From: Acidovorax sp. A79
Lineage (GTDB): Bacteria > Pseudomonadota > Gammaproteobacteria > Burkholderiales > Burkholderiaceae_C
Direction: 5' to 3'
Assembly (NCBI RefSeq): GCF_041154505.1
Contig: NZ_AP028672.1
Span: 2,498,001-2,562,000, forward strand
DNA: 64,000 nt
Part shown: piece by piece, positions 57,694-64,000 of the stretch
Layout of the letters: the number at the start of each line of letters is the position of its first letter
How positions within the stretch are numbered: the stretch's first letter is position 1
Program-made: the position numbers and the translations under genes
The notes under the pieces: model-generated
What the model was told of the DNA's origin: nothing
What the model saw: the letters and a program-made list of their open reading frames with translations, nothing else
Database searches by the model: none

Positions 57694-58722
57694 ATGCCCA
57701 AACGAATCGCCCTCGCCGCCGCCTGCCTGCTGGCCGCCAGCCTGGCCCCCGCGGCCACCATCACCGTCAACACCACGACCGTCATGGGGGGCGACGGCCT
57801 GTGCAGCCTGACCGAGGCCCTCGGCAGCGCGGTGACGGATACCGTCTGGGACGCCGACTGCGCGCTGGGCAGCGGCGCCGACACCATCGCGTTCGACCCC
57901 GCCGCCTTTCCCGCAGGCAGCACCATCACGCTGGGCAGCGCGCTGGACATCTACCAGGCCTCGAACACCACCATCGACGGCGGCGGGCGCGTGACCCTGG
58001 ACGGCGGCGGCGCCACACCCCTGGTCACCGCCACGCTGGCGGGCACCACGCTCACGCTGCGCGGGCTGACGCTGGCCGGCGGCAATACCGCCGGCGGCGG
58101 CCCGACGGATGGCGGCGGCATCTACGCGGACGGCGTCACCCTGAACATCGACCACAGCGTCATCACCGGCAACACGGCCCTGGCCAACGGCGGCGGCCTC
58201 TTCAGCCGCGACAGCACGGTGACCATCACGGACAGCCAGTTCACCGCCAACACCGCCAGCCTGGGCGGCGCCGTCTACAGCACGGGCAGCGGCTCGCTGA
58301 CGGTGGCGAACAGCCGCTTCACGGGCAACATCGCCGGCCAGCAGGGCGGCGCCCTCTACAGCGGCGTGAACACGCTGGTCACCGGCAGCATCATTGCCAA
58401 CAACGCCAGCCCCGCCGCAGGCGGCGCGAACAGGGGCGCGGGCGTCCGGTTCAGTGCTCCGGCCGGGCACACGTTCACGCTGAACCACAACCAGATCACC
58501 GACAACACGCCCGGCGACAACTGCTATAGCGCCATCCCCTTCACCGGCACGGGCAACCAGTACTGGCCGGAGAGCGACACGAGCTGCCCCGCAGCCGCGG
58601 GCCGCTTCGCCAACCCCCTTGCGCCGCCCGCGGCCATCCCCGTGGATGCGCCCTGGGCGCTGGCGCTGCTGTCTGCGCTGGTGGCCGCGCTGGGCTTGCA
58701 CCGGCGGCGAGGCGGCGTTTAA
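57694..58722 (+). CDS. secreted right-handed beta-helix protein with IPTL-like tail
   Basis: A 342-residue exported protein. The signal peptide MPKRIALAAACLLAASLAPA is followed by a CSLREA-like start, TITVNTTTVMGGDGLCSLTEA, then parallel beta-helix coils with repeated TLTLRGLTLAGGNTAGGG- and SVITGNTALANGGGLFS-type units, as in polymorphic outer-membrane repeats. The C-terminus AIPVDAPWALALLSALVAAL then HRRRG has the length and layout of an IPTL-CTERM anchor, but the motif is degenerate. It is divergent from the response regulator, under operator copy 3. The ATG directly follows a dispersed repeat copy. Confidence 0.87.
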   Translation: MPKRIALAAACLLAASLAPAATITVNTTTVMGGDGLCSLTEALGSAVTDTVWDADCALGSGADTIAFDPAAFPAGSTITLGSALDIYQASNTTIDGGGRVTLDGGGATPLVTATLAGTTLTLRGLTLAGGNTAGGGPTDGGGIYADGVTLNIDHSVITGNTALANGGGLFSRDSTVTITDSQFTANTASLGGAVYSTGSGSLTVANSRFTGNIAGQQGGALYSGVNTLVTGSIIANNASPAAGGANRGAGVRFSAPAGHTFTLNHNQITDNTPGDNCYSAIPFTGTGNQYWPESDTSCPAAAGRFANPLAPPAAIPVDAPWALALLSALVAALGLHRRRGGV

Positions 58723-58778
58723 AGCCAAAACACCCTTCAACGCCCGCTCAGCAAGCGCAAACAGCTATCAAAACAAAA
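58720..58778 (-). repeat. dispersed palindromic repeat family A, copy 10
   Basis: AAAGCCAAAACACCCTTCAA...GCAAGCGCAAACAGCTATCA then AAACAAAAGC. It fills the gap between the two beta-helix genes and forms the leader of the second. Confidence 0.78.
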
Positions 58779-58789
58779 GCAAACAAACC

Positions 58790-61048
58790 ATGTTCCACAC
58801 CCCGTGCCCCCATCCCCTGCGCGGGCTGGCCTGCGCCGCCGCGCTGGTGGCCGCTGGCGCCGCCCAGGCGGCCAGCCTCACCGTGACCAACGGCAACGAC
58901 AGCGGCCCGGGCAGCCTGCGCCAGGCGCTCGCCGATGCCAACGCCAGCGGCGACACCATCGCCTTCGCGGGCGGCGTGTCCCGCGTGGCGCTGCTGGGCC
59001 AGCTCGTCATCGGCAAGAGCGTCACCATCGACGGCCCCGGCGTCACGCTGGACGGGCAGCTTCGGGGCCGCGTGCTGTGGGTCAACGCGGGCGCCACCGC
59101 CACCCTGCGCGGGCTGGTCATCACGCGCGGGCTGCTGGCAGGCAAGGGGATCGACGTGGGCGGCACGGCGCAGTCGGGCTCGTCCTGGGGCGCGGGCATC
59201 CGCAACGATGGCACGCTCACGCTCGACGGCGTGCAGGTGCAGGGCAACTACGCCACGGGCGGCGGGCAGAGCGGCATGGGCGGCGGCGGCGGGGGCAGCG
59301 GCGTGGGGCTGAACATCGGCCAGCCGGGCGAGATCAAGGGCGCGGGCGGCAGCGGAGGCAATGGCAGCAGCCTCAATGGAGGCGGTAGCGGCGCCATCGA
59401 TACACCAACGGGTGGGGAGGGTTTCAGCAATGGCGGCAGCGGCAGCCATGGCGGGGGCGCGGGGGGCGGTGGCGCCGGTGGTGGCGGTGCCGGCGGCGGT
59501 GGCTGGGCGGGCGGCGGTGGCGGTGGCGGATGGTACGGCGCGGGAGGTGGCGGCTATGGCGGCGGCGGCGGGAACACCGACGCCGGGAACGGCAGCAACG
59601 GCAGCAGCGGCGGCGCAGGCGCAACCCTTGCAGGAAACGGCGGCACCGGCAGCACGGGCTTTCCAGGAAATGCTGGTGACACGGGCGGCGGCGGGGGGTA
59701 TGCCACGCTCGGCGGCGTCTGGGTGGGCGGCGGCGGGGGCGGGGGATGGATTAGCGGCGGCGGAAATAGCGCCGGCGGCGCGGCGGCCGGCGGCATCTAC
59801 AACGCGCCGGGCGCGCAACTCACGGTGCAGGGCGCGGGCTGCGCCATCAGCGCCAACCTGGCCGCGGGCGGTGGCGGTAGTGGTCACCCTGCCAGCTTCG
59901 CTGGCGGCCAGGCCGTGGGCGGGCTGTGGAACGATGGCCAGCTGACCCTGGCGCCCGGCTGCGAACACAGCGTCAGCGGCAACGCGGCCGGCGCCGGGAT
60001 GCGGGGCCGGAACGCAGGCCCTGACCGCGCCGACGCCGACCTGCGCGACGACAAGCTGCTGCAACTGGCCGTGCTGTCCACGGGCGGCAGCGTGGGCGCC
60101 ACGGCCCCGCCCACCCCCACGGCAGGCCAGATCACCAACTGCATTGCGAGCAGCGGCACCTGCCAGGCCAGCTACCTCGCGGGCGGCGTGGTGACCCTCA
60201 CGGCCACGCCCGTCACCGACTGGCACGTGGTGTGGGGCGGCGACTGCGCCGGCAGCGCCACCACCTGCACCGTCACCCTGGACCAGGCGCGCAGCGTGAC
60301 GGCGAGCTTCGCCATCAACACCCATGCCCTCAGCGCCAGCGCATCGCCCGCCGGCGGCGGCATCGTCACCTGCCCGGCGAGCGTGAACCACGGCGGCGGC
60401 GCCACCTGCACCGCCAGCGCGCCCCACGCGGGCTTCACCTTCACCGGCTTTACCGGCTGCGACGGCGTGGACCTGCCCAGCCGCACCTGCACCCTCGCCA
60501 ACGTGCAGGCCCCGCGCAGCGTGCAGGCGCAGTACGCGGCCATCACCACCGCCACCGGCACCACCGTGCCGGCCGGCGGCGCGGGGGGCGCGGCCAGCGC
60601 CAGCTTCACCGGCGGGGGGGCGGGCTGCCGCTTCGACCCGGCGGCCACCGGGTTCATCGCGGCGGCCGCAACGCCGCCAGGCCACACCGCGCCGCAAGGC
60701 GCATTCCGCTTCAAGCTGGTGGGCTGCACCCCGGGCGCGACGGTGCGCGTCACCACCATCTGGCCGCAGGCGGTGGACGACTTCATCAAGCACAGCCATG
60801 GCAACTTCATCACGCCCGGCAACCTGCTCATCAACGGCAACACCGTGGGCTTTGACGTGACCGACGGCGGCGTGGGCGATGACGACGGCCTGCAGAACGG
60901 CGAGATCCTGGACCCGGCGATGCCCCTGGCCGCCGCACCCCCCAGCGCCCATGGCATCCCGGCACTGGGCGGATGGGGCTTGCTGCTGCTCACGCTGCTG
61001 GCGGGCACGGCAGGCATGGTGGCGCAGCGGCGCAAGGCATTCGCCTGA
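58790..61048 (+). CDS. secreted glycine-rich beta-helix protein with choice-of-anchor U and IPTL-like tail
   Basis: A 752-residue exported protein. After a signal peptide ending near AQA-A, a CSLREA-like segment (NDSGPGSLRQALADANASGD) starts a beta-helix. Residues about 150-345 are very Gly-rich, with runs such as GGGAGGGGAGGGGWAGGGG. Two Cys-containing repeats follow (WGGDCAGSATTCTVTLDQAR, GFTGCDGVDLPSRTCTLANV), then a choice-of-anchor U-like module (IWPQAVDDFIKHSHGNF). The tail HGIPALGGWGLLLLTLLAGT ends in QRRK, an IPTL-CTERM variant that keeps the W. The start ATG 58790 has no Shine-Dalgarno; its leader is A-rich repeat sequence, so it may depend on the upstream gene. Confidence 0.87.
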   Translation: MFHTPCPHPLRGLACAAALVAAGAAQAASLTVTNGNDSGPGSLRQALADANASGDTIAFAGGVSRVALLGQLVIGKSVTIDGPGVTLDGQLRGRVLWVNAGATATLRGLVITRGLLAGKGIDVGGTAQSGSSWGAGIRNDGTLTLDGVQVQGNYATGGGQSGMGGGGGGSGVGLNIGQPGEIKGAGGSGGNGSSLNGGGSGAIDTPTGGEGFSNGGSGSHGGGAGGGGAGGGGAGGGGWAGGGGGGGWYGAGGGGYGGGGGNTDAGNGSNGSSGGAGATLAGNGGTGSTGFPGNAGDTGGGGGYATLGGVWVGGGGGGGWISGGGNSAGGAAAGGIYNAPGAQLTVQGAGCAISANLAAGGGGSGHPASFAGGQAVGGLWNDGQLTLAPGCEHSVSGNAAGAGMRGRNAGPDRADADLRDDKLLQLAVLSTGGSVGATAPPTPTAGQITNCIASSGTCQASYLAGGVVTLTATPVTDWHVVWGGDCAGSATTCTVTLDQARSVTASFAINTHALSASASPAGGGIVTCPASVNHGGGATCTASAPHAGFTFTGFTGCDGVDLPSRTCTLANVQAPRSVQAQYAAITTATGTTVPAGGAGGAASASFTGGGAGCRFDPAATGFIAAAATPPGHTAPQGAFRFKLVGCTPGATVRVTTIWPQAVDDFIKHSHGNFITPGNLLINGNTVGFDVTDGGVGDDDGLQNGEILDPAMPLAAAPPSAHGIPALGGWGLLLLTLLAGTAGMVAQRRKAFA

Positions 61049-61056
61049 ACACAGAC

Positions 61057-61114
61057 GGGGGCCAGCGCTCGCCCAGCAAGCGCAAGCAGCTATTACATCA
61101 ATAGCAAAAAAAAC
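61057..61114 (-). repeat. dispersed palindromic repeat family A, copy 11
   Basis: GGCCAGCGCTCGCCCAGCAA, GCGCAAGCAGCTATTACATC then AATAGCAAAA. It abuts the dctA terminator. Confidence 0.8.
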
Positions 61115-61145
61115 AGCGGCGCAAGCCCCGGGGCCCGCGCCGCTG
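61106..61145 (-). terminator. intrinsic terminator after dctA
   Basis: On the minus strand CAGCGGCGC-N14-GCGCCGCTG is followed by eight T residues, about 20 bases after the dctA stop. This is a standard intrinsic terminator. Confidence 0.88.
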
Positions 61146-61165
61146 CGGCGGCGAGTGGCGGCGTA

Positions 61166-62521
61166 TCAGGCCGCGGAGCGGGCCACCGCGCCCAGGGGCA
61201 CCTCGGCGGCGGGCACCACCCCGGGGGCGGGCAGCGGATGGCCATTCAGCGCGGCGTCCAGGCGTTCGTGGTCCAGCGCGTTTTCCCAGCGCGAGACGAC
61301 CACGGTGGCCACCGCGTTGCCGATGAAGTTGGTCAGCGAGCGGCACTCGCTCATGAAGCGGTCCACGCCCAGGATCAGCGCCATGCCGGCCACCGGCACC
61401 TCGGGCACCACGGCCAGGGTGGCGGCCAGGGTGATGAAGCCCGCGCCGGTCACGCCCGCCGCGCCCTTGGACGACAGCATGGCCACCAGCAGCAGCGCCA
61501 CCTGGTGGCCCAGCGAGAGTTCGGTGTTGGTGGCCTGGGCGATGAACAGCGCGGCCAGCGTCATGTAGATGTTGGTGCCGTCCAGGTTGAACGAGTAGCC
61601 CGTGGGCACCACGAGGCCCACCACCGACTTGCTGCAGCCGGCCTTTTCCATCTTCTCCATCAGCGACGGCAGGGCCGATTCGGACGACGAGGTGCCCAGC
61701 ACCAGCATCAGCTCGGCCTTCAGGTAGCGGCACAGCTTGAGCACCGAGAAGCCGCACAGCCGGGCCACGAAGCCCAGGATGACCACCACGAACAGCAGCG
61801 AGGTGATGTAGAACGAGCCCACCAGCCAGGCCAGGTTGACGAGCGAACCCAGGCCGAACTTGCCGATGGTGAAGGCCATGGCGCCGAACGCGCCGATGGG
61901 CGCGGCCTTCATCACGATGCCCACCACCTTGAACACGGGCGTGGTCAGCGCTTCCAGAAAATTCTGCACCGGGCGGCCGGCCTCGCCCACCATGGCCAGC
62001 GCGATGCCGAACAGCACGGCCACCAGCAGCACCTGCAGGATGTTGTCGCCCACGAAGGGGCTGACCAGCGTCTTGGGGATGATGTCCATCGCGAAGCCGG
62101 CGAGCGACATCTCGTGCGACTTGGCCACGTAGGTCTTCACGGCCGTCTGGTCCAGGTCGGCGGGGTTGATGTTCATGCCCGCGCCGGGCTGCACCACGTT
62201 GGCCACCACCAGGCCGACGACCAGCGCCAGCGTGGAGAAGAACAGGAAGTACGCCATGGCCTTGCCGAACACCCGGCCCACGGTGGAGAGCTGCGACATG
62301 CCCGCGATGCCGGTCACGATGGTCAGGAAGATCACCGGGGCGATGATCATCTTCACCAGCTTGATGAACGCGTCGCCCAGCGGCTTGAGCGCCTCGCCGT
62401 AGGCCGGCTCGAAGTGGCCCAGCAGCACCCCGAGGACGATGGCGACCACCACCTGGAAGTACAGTTGCCGGTAAAAGGGAAGCCGCACGGGATGGGCGGT
62501 GGGGGCGGTAATGGCGTGCAT
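61166..62521 (-). CDS. dctA: C4-dicarboxylate transport protein DctA
   Basis: A 451-residue symporter of the DAACS family that imports succinate, fumarate and malate with cations across the inner membrane. The ATG at 62521 follows AGGAGA. Motifs are [20 protein letters not shown], the re-entrant loop [20 protein letters not shown], and [20 protein letters not shown]. The length is normal. It is divergent from a sensor kinase gene with a 234-base gap that holds an inverted repeat, suggesting regulation by that signalling system. Confidence 0.96.
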   Translation of the reverse strand: MHAITAPTAHPVRLPFYRQLYFQVVVAIVLGVLLGHFEPAYGEALKPLGDAFIKLVKMIIAPVIFLTIVTGIAGMSQLSTVGRVFGKAMAYFLFFSTLALVVGLVVANVVQPGAGMNINPADLDQTAVKTYVAKSHEMSLAGFAMDIIPKTLVSPFVGDNILQVLLVAVLFGIALAMVGEAGRPVQNFLEALTTPVFKVVGIVMKAAPIGAFGAMAFTIGKFGLGSLVNLAWLVGSFYITSLLFVVVILGFVARLCGFSVLKLCRYLKAELMLVLGTSSSESALPSLMEKMEKAGCSKSVVGLVVPTGYSFNLDGTNIYMTLAALFIAQATNTELSLGHQVALLLVAMLSSKGAAGVTGAGFITLAATLAVVPEVPVAGMALILGVDRFMSECRSLTNFIGNAVATVVVSRWENALDHERLDAALNGHPLPAPGVVPAAEVPLGAVARSAA

Positions 62522-62660
62522 GGGGATGTCTCCTGAAATCACGGTGACTGCACCAGCGGGGTGCGTCGAGGGTGCCGTTTGTACCGCCGCCCCCGGATTC
62601 AGCCGATAACCTATTGGTATTAGTCGGTGGCACCGCCAGAGGGCGCCCCGTGCCCCAATA

Positions 62661-62675
62661 TAGGGAAAACCCCTA
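62661..62675. promoter_or_regulatory. inverted repeat TAGGG-N5-CCCTA
   Basis: A 5-bp inverted repeat with spacer AAAAC lies between dctA and the divergent sensor gene, 139 bases from dctA and 80 from the sensor start. A LuxR-type response regulator site is a guess from the motif's look and the kinase neighbour. Confidence 0.4.
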
Positions 62676-62755
62676 GGCGCCAGCGAGGTGAGGCACACTC
62701 GCTGCCCTCACCATCACAGCCCGGGGCACGCTCCCGGCCCCCTGATTTCTGCCCC

Positions 62756-64000
62756 ATGACGACGCCGCGCCTTCGCAAATTCTGGACCCTGCTGATCCTC
62801 CTCACCGGCATGGCGGGCAGCATGTTCGTGGCCGGGCAGTGGGCGTGGCAGCGTTCGCTGCACGAGGAGAGCGACAGCGTGCAGCAGCAGCTGACCCTGT
62901 ACGGCCAGACGCTGGCCCAGCGCATCGACCGCTACCGCACCCTGCCCGAGGTGCTGGCGCTGGACGCGCAGCTGCAGGATGCGCTGACCCGCGTCCTGAG
63001 CCCGGCGGAGGTGGAGCAGCTCAACCTCAAGCTGGAGCAGGCCAACGGCGCGAGCCAGTCGTCCACGCTCACCCTGCTCAACCGCGAAGGGCTGGCCGTG
63101 GCGGCCAGCAACTGGCGCACCACCACCAGCAACGTGGGGGTGGACTACAGCTTTCGCCCGTATGTGCAGGAGGCGCTGGCGCAGGGGCGCGGCAGCTTCT
63201 ACGGCATCGGCGTGACCACGGGCGAGCCGGGCTACTTCCTGTCGCAGGCCATCCGCGACGCCAGCGGCCACACGCTGGGCCTGGTGGCGATCAAGATCGC
63301 GCTGCAGGAGCTCGAGCGCGAGTGGCTGCAGACGCCGGACATCGTGCTGGCCTCCGACGCGCACGGCGTGGTGTTCCTGGCCAGCCAGGACGCGTGGCGC
63401 TACCGCCTGCTGGAGCCCCTGGGCGACGAGGAGCGCCGCGAGCTCAACGCCACGCGCCAGTATTCGAACCAGCCGCTGCGCCCGCTGGCCTGGCGCGTGG
63501 ACGACCACATGGACAACGGCGGCCGCCTGGTGCGCCTGTTGTCGCCCGACCTGCCGCCCCTGCCCGGCCGCGTGCTGTGGCAGACCCAGCCGCTGCCCGG
63601 CACGCCCTGGCAGCTGCACCTGGTGCACGACACGCACAGCAGCATCGCCGACAGCCGCTGGGCCGCGGCGGCCGGCGGCGGCGGGTGGCTGGCACTGGCC
63701 CTGCTGGTGCTGTTCGTGCGCCAGCGGCAGCGCCTGGCGAACCTGCGCCAGCGCAGCCGCCAGGAGCTGGAGACCGTGCTGCAGCAGCACGCGCAGGAGC
63801 TGCGCACCGCCCAGGACGGCATCGTGCAGGCGGCGCAGCAGGCCGCCCAGCAGACCGACACGGGCCTCTCGCGCAGCCTGGAGCACCTGCCCCAGGGCGT
63901 GGTCATCATCGATGCCGACCTGAACCTCGTGGCCTGGAACTCGCGCTACGTGCAGCTGTTTCGCTACCCCGCCGACCTGATGCGCGTGGGCCAGCCCATC
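62756..64000 (+). CDS. sensor histidine kinase N-terminus (dCache + PAS), cut by window end
   Basis: The first 415 residues of a sensor kinase. A membrane helix (about 8-27, FWTLLILLTGMAGSMFVAGQ) is followed by a DctB-like dCache domain (YGQTLAQRIDRYRTLPEVLA, SFRPYVQEALAQGRGSFYGI), a second helix (about 302-322), a coiled coil (325-375) and a PAS domain (VVIIDADLNLVAWNSRYVQL) at the edge. The kinase core is outside the window. The PAS resembles those of CrbS- and NahK-like hybrid kinases. Lying divergent to dctA, it probably senses a C4-dicarboxylate or related acid and controls its uptake. The ATG at 62756 has no strong ribosome site. Confidence 0.85.
   Translation, partial: MTTPRLRKFWTLLILLTGMAGSMFVAGQWAWQRSLHEESDSVQQQLTLYGQTLAQRIDRYRTLPEVLALDAQLQDALTRVLSPAEVEQLNLKLEQANGASQSSTLTLLNREGLAVAASNWRTTTSNVGVDYSFRPYVQEALAQGRGSFYGIGVTTGEPGYFLSQAIRDASGHTLGLVAIKIALQELEREWLQTPDIVLASDAHGVVFLASQDAWRYRLLEPLGDEERRELNATRQYSNQPLRPLAWRVDDHMDNGGRLVRLLSPDLPPLPGRVLWQTQPLPGTPWQLHLVHDTHSSIADSRWAAAAGGGGWLALALLVLFVRQRQRLANLRQRSRQELETVLQQHAQELRTAQDGIVQAAQQAAQQTDTGLSRSLEHLPQGVVIIDADLNLVAWNSRYVQLFRYPADLMRVGQPI

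Noticed and set aside
59240..59820. PE-PGRS or silk-like foreign gene
   Set aside because: Glycine runs are within a typical CTERM beta-helix protein, and codon use matches the neighbours.
58748..60952. Long minus-strand open frame opposite the Gly-rich protein
   Set aside because: It results from high GC and glycine codons on the other strand; no domain or start signal.

Overview
The window is a high-GC, gene-dense chromosomal segment of a Burkholderiales betaproteobacterium, most likely Comamonadaceae close to Acidovorax. This is inferred from gene content and order (lptA-lptB-rpoN, rpe/apaG next to a 'site-specific recombinase' membrane protein, a PilE/FimT/PilV/PilW/PilX/PilY1 operon, DUF6502 plus DUF5666, IPTL-CTERM proteins) and from a short palindromic repeat spread through the DNA. 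No phage, plasmid, IS element, CRISPR array, rRNA or tRNA gene was seen.

Layout. 0.1-3.1 kb: OmpR-type response regulator and membrane sensor kinase. 3.3-5.7 kb: DUF6502 and a DUF5666 lipoprotein with a Gly-Thr linker encoded by hexanucleotide repeats. 5.9-12 kb: type IV pilin and minor-pilin operon ending in PilY1 and a terminator. 12.3-18.5 kb: secreted small protein, rpe, apaG, a membrane 'recombinase', a cation/proton antiporter and ybdK. 18.5-19.8 kb: a decayed locus, with a frameshifted tautomerase gene beside a LysR gene that has lost its middle. 19.9-28.7 kb: thiL, an ECF sigma factor, a Tat-exported nitroreductase and NAD(P)-binding epimerase with a divergent LysR regulator, a MuiA-type protein, pgpA and pncC. 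28.9-39.2 kb: a lone CTERM protein, a fluoroacetate-dehalogenase-like hydrolase, a cNMP-patatin protein, a SEC-C protein, a membrane FMN glutamate-synthase-like oxidoreductase with a kinase-like partner, and an SbmA/YddA-type ABC exporter. 39.3-48.5 kb, mostly minus strand: PIN protein, THUMP methyltransferase, thioesterase, rpoN, lptB, lptA, dsbA, a SPOR protein and argS, then plus-strand psiF. 48.5-61 kb: DUF2214 protein and a cluster of large secreted proteins with IPTL-like C-terminal anchors around a NarL/LuxR-type two-component system. 61-64 kb: dctA and a divergent sensor kinase cut by the window end.

The most interesting unit is 49-61 kb. Four anchor proteins (choice-of-anchor J/Ig, 14-repeat Kelch, beta-helix, Gly-rich beta-helix) surround a response regulator and HisKA_3 kinase. 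A palindrome, TGTCCTCAG-N2-CTGAGGACA, occurs at three promoters there: perfect before the anchor J gene and the Kelch gene, and with one mismatch between the response regulator and the divergent beta-helix gene. I saw it nowhere else in the window. This suggests a self-contained, locally regulated surface-protein system.

A second theme is a roughly 50-bp AT-flanked palindromic repeat (core near AGCGCTT-N7-AAGCGCTGGAGGCC) with about eleven copies here. Most lie between genes, but some form in-frame inserts in thiL, rpoN, pncC and possibly the THUMP methyltransferase, or supply the last codons of a gene. Boundaries and functions are read by eye from the sequence and recalled family knowledge; no searches were run.
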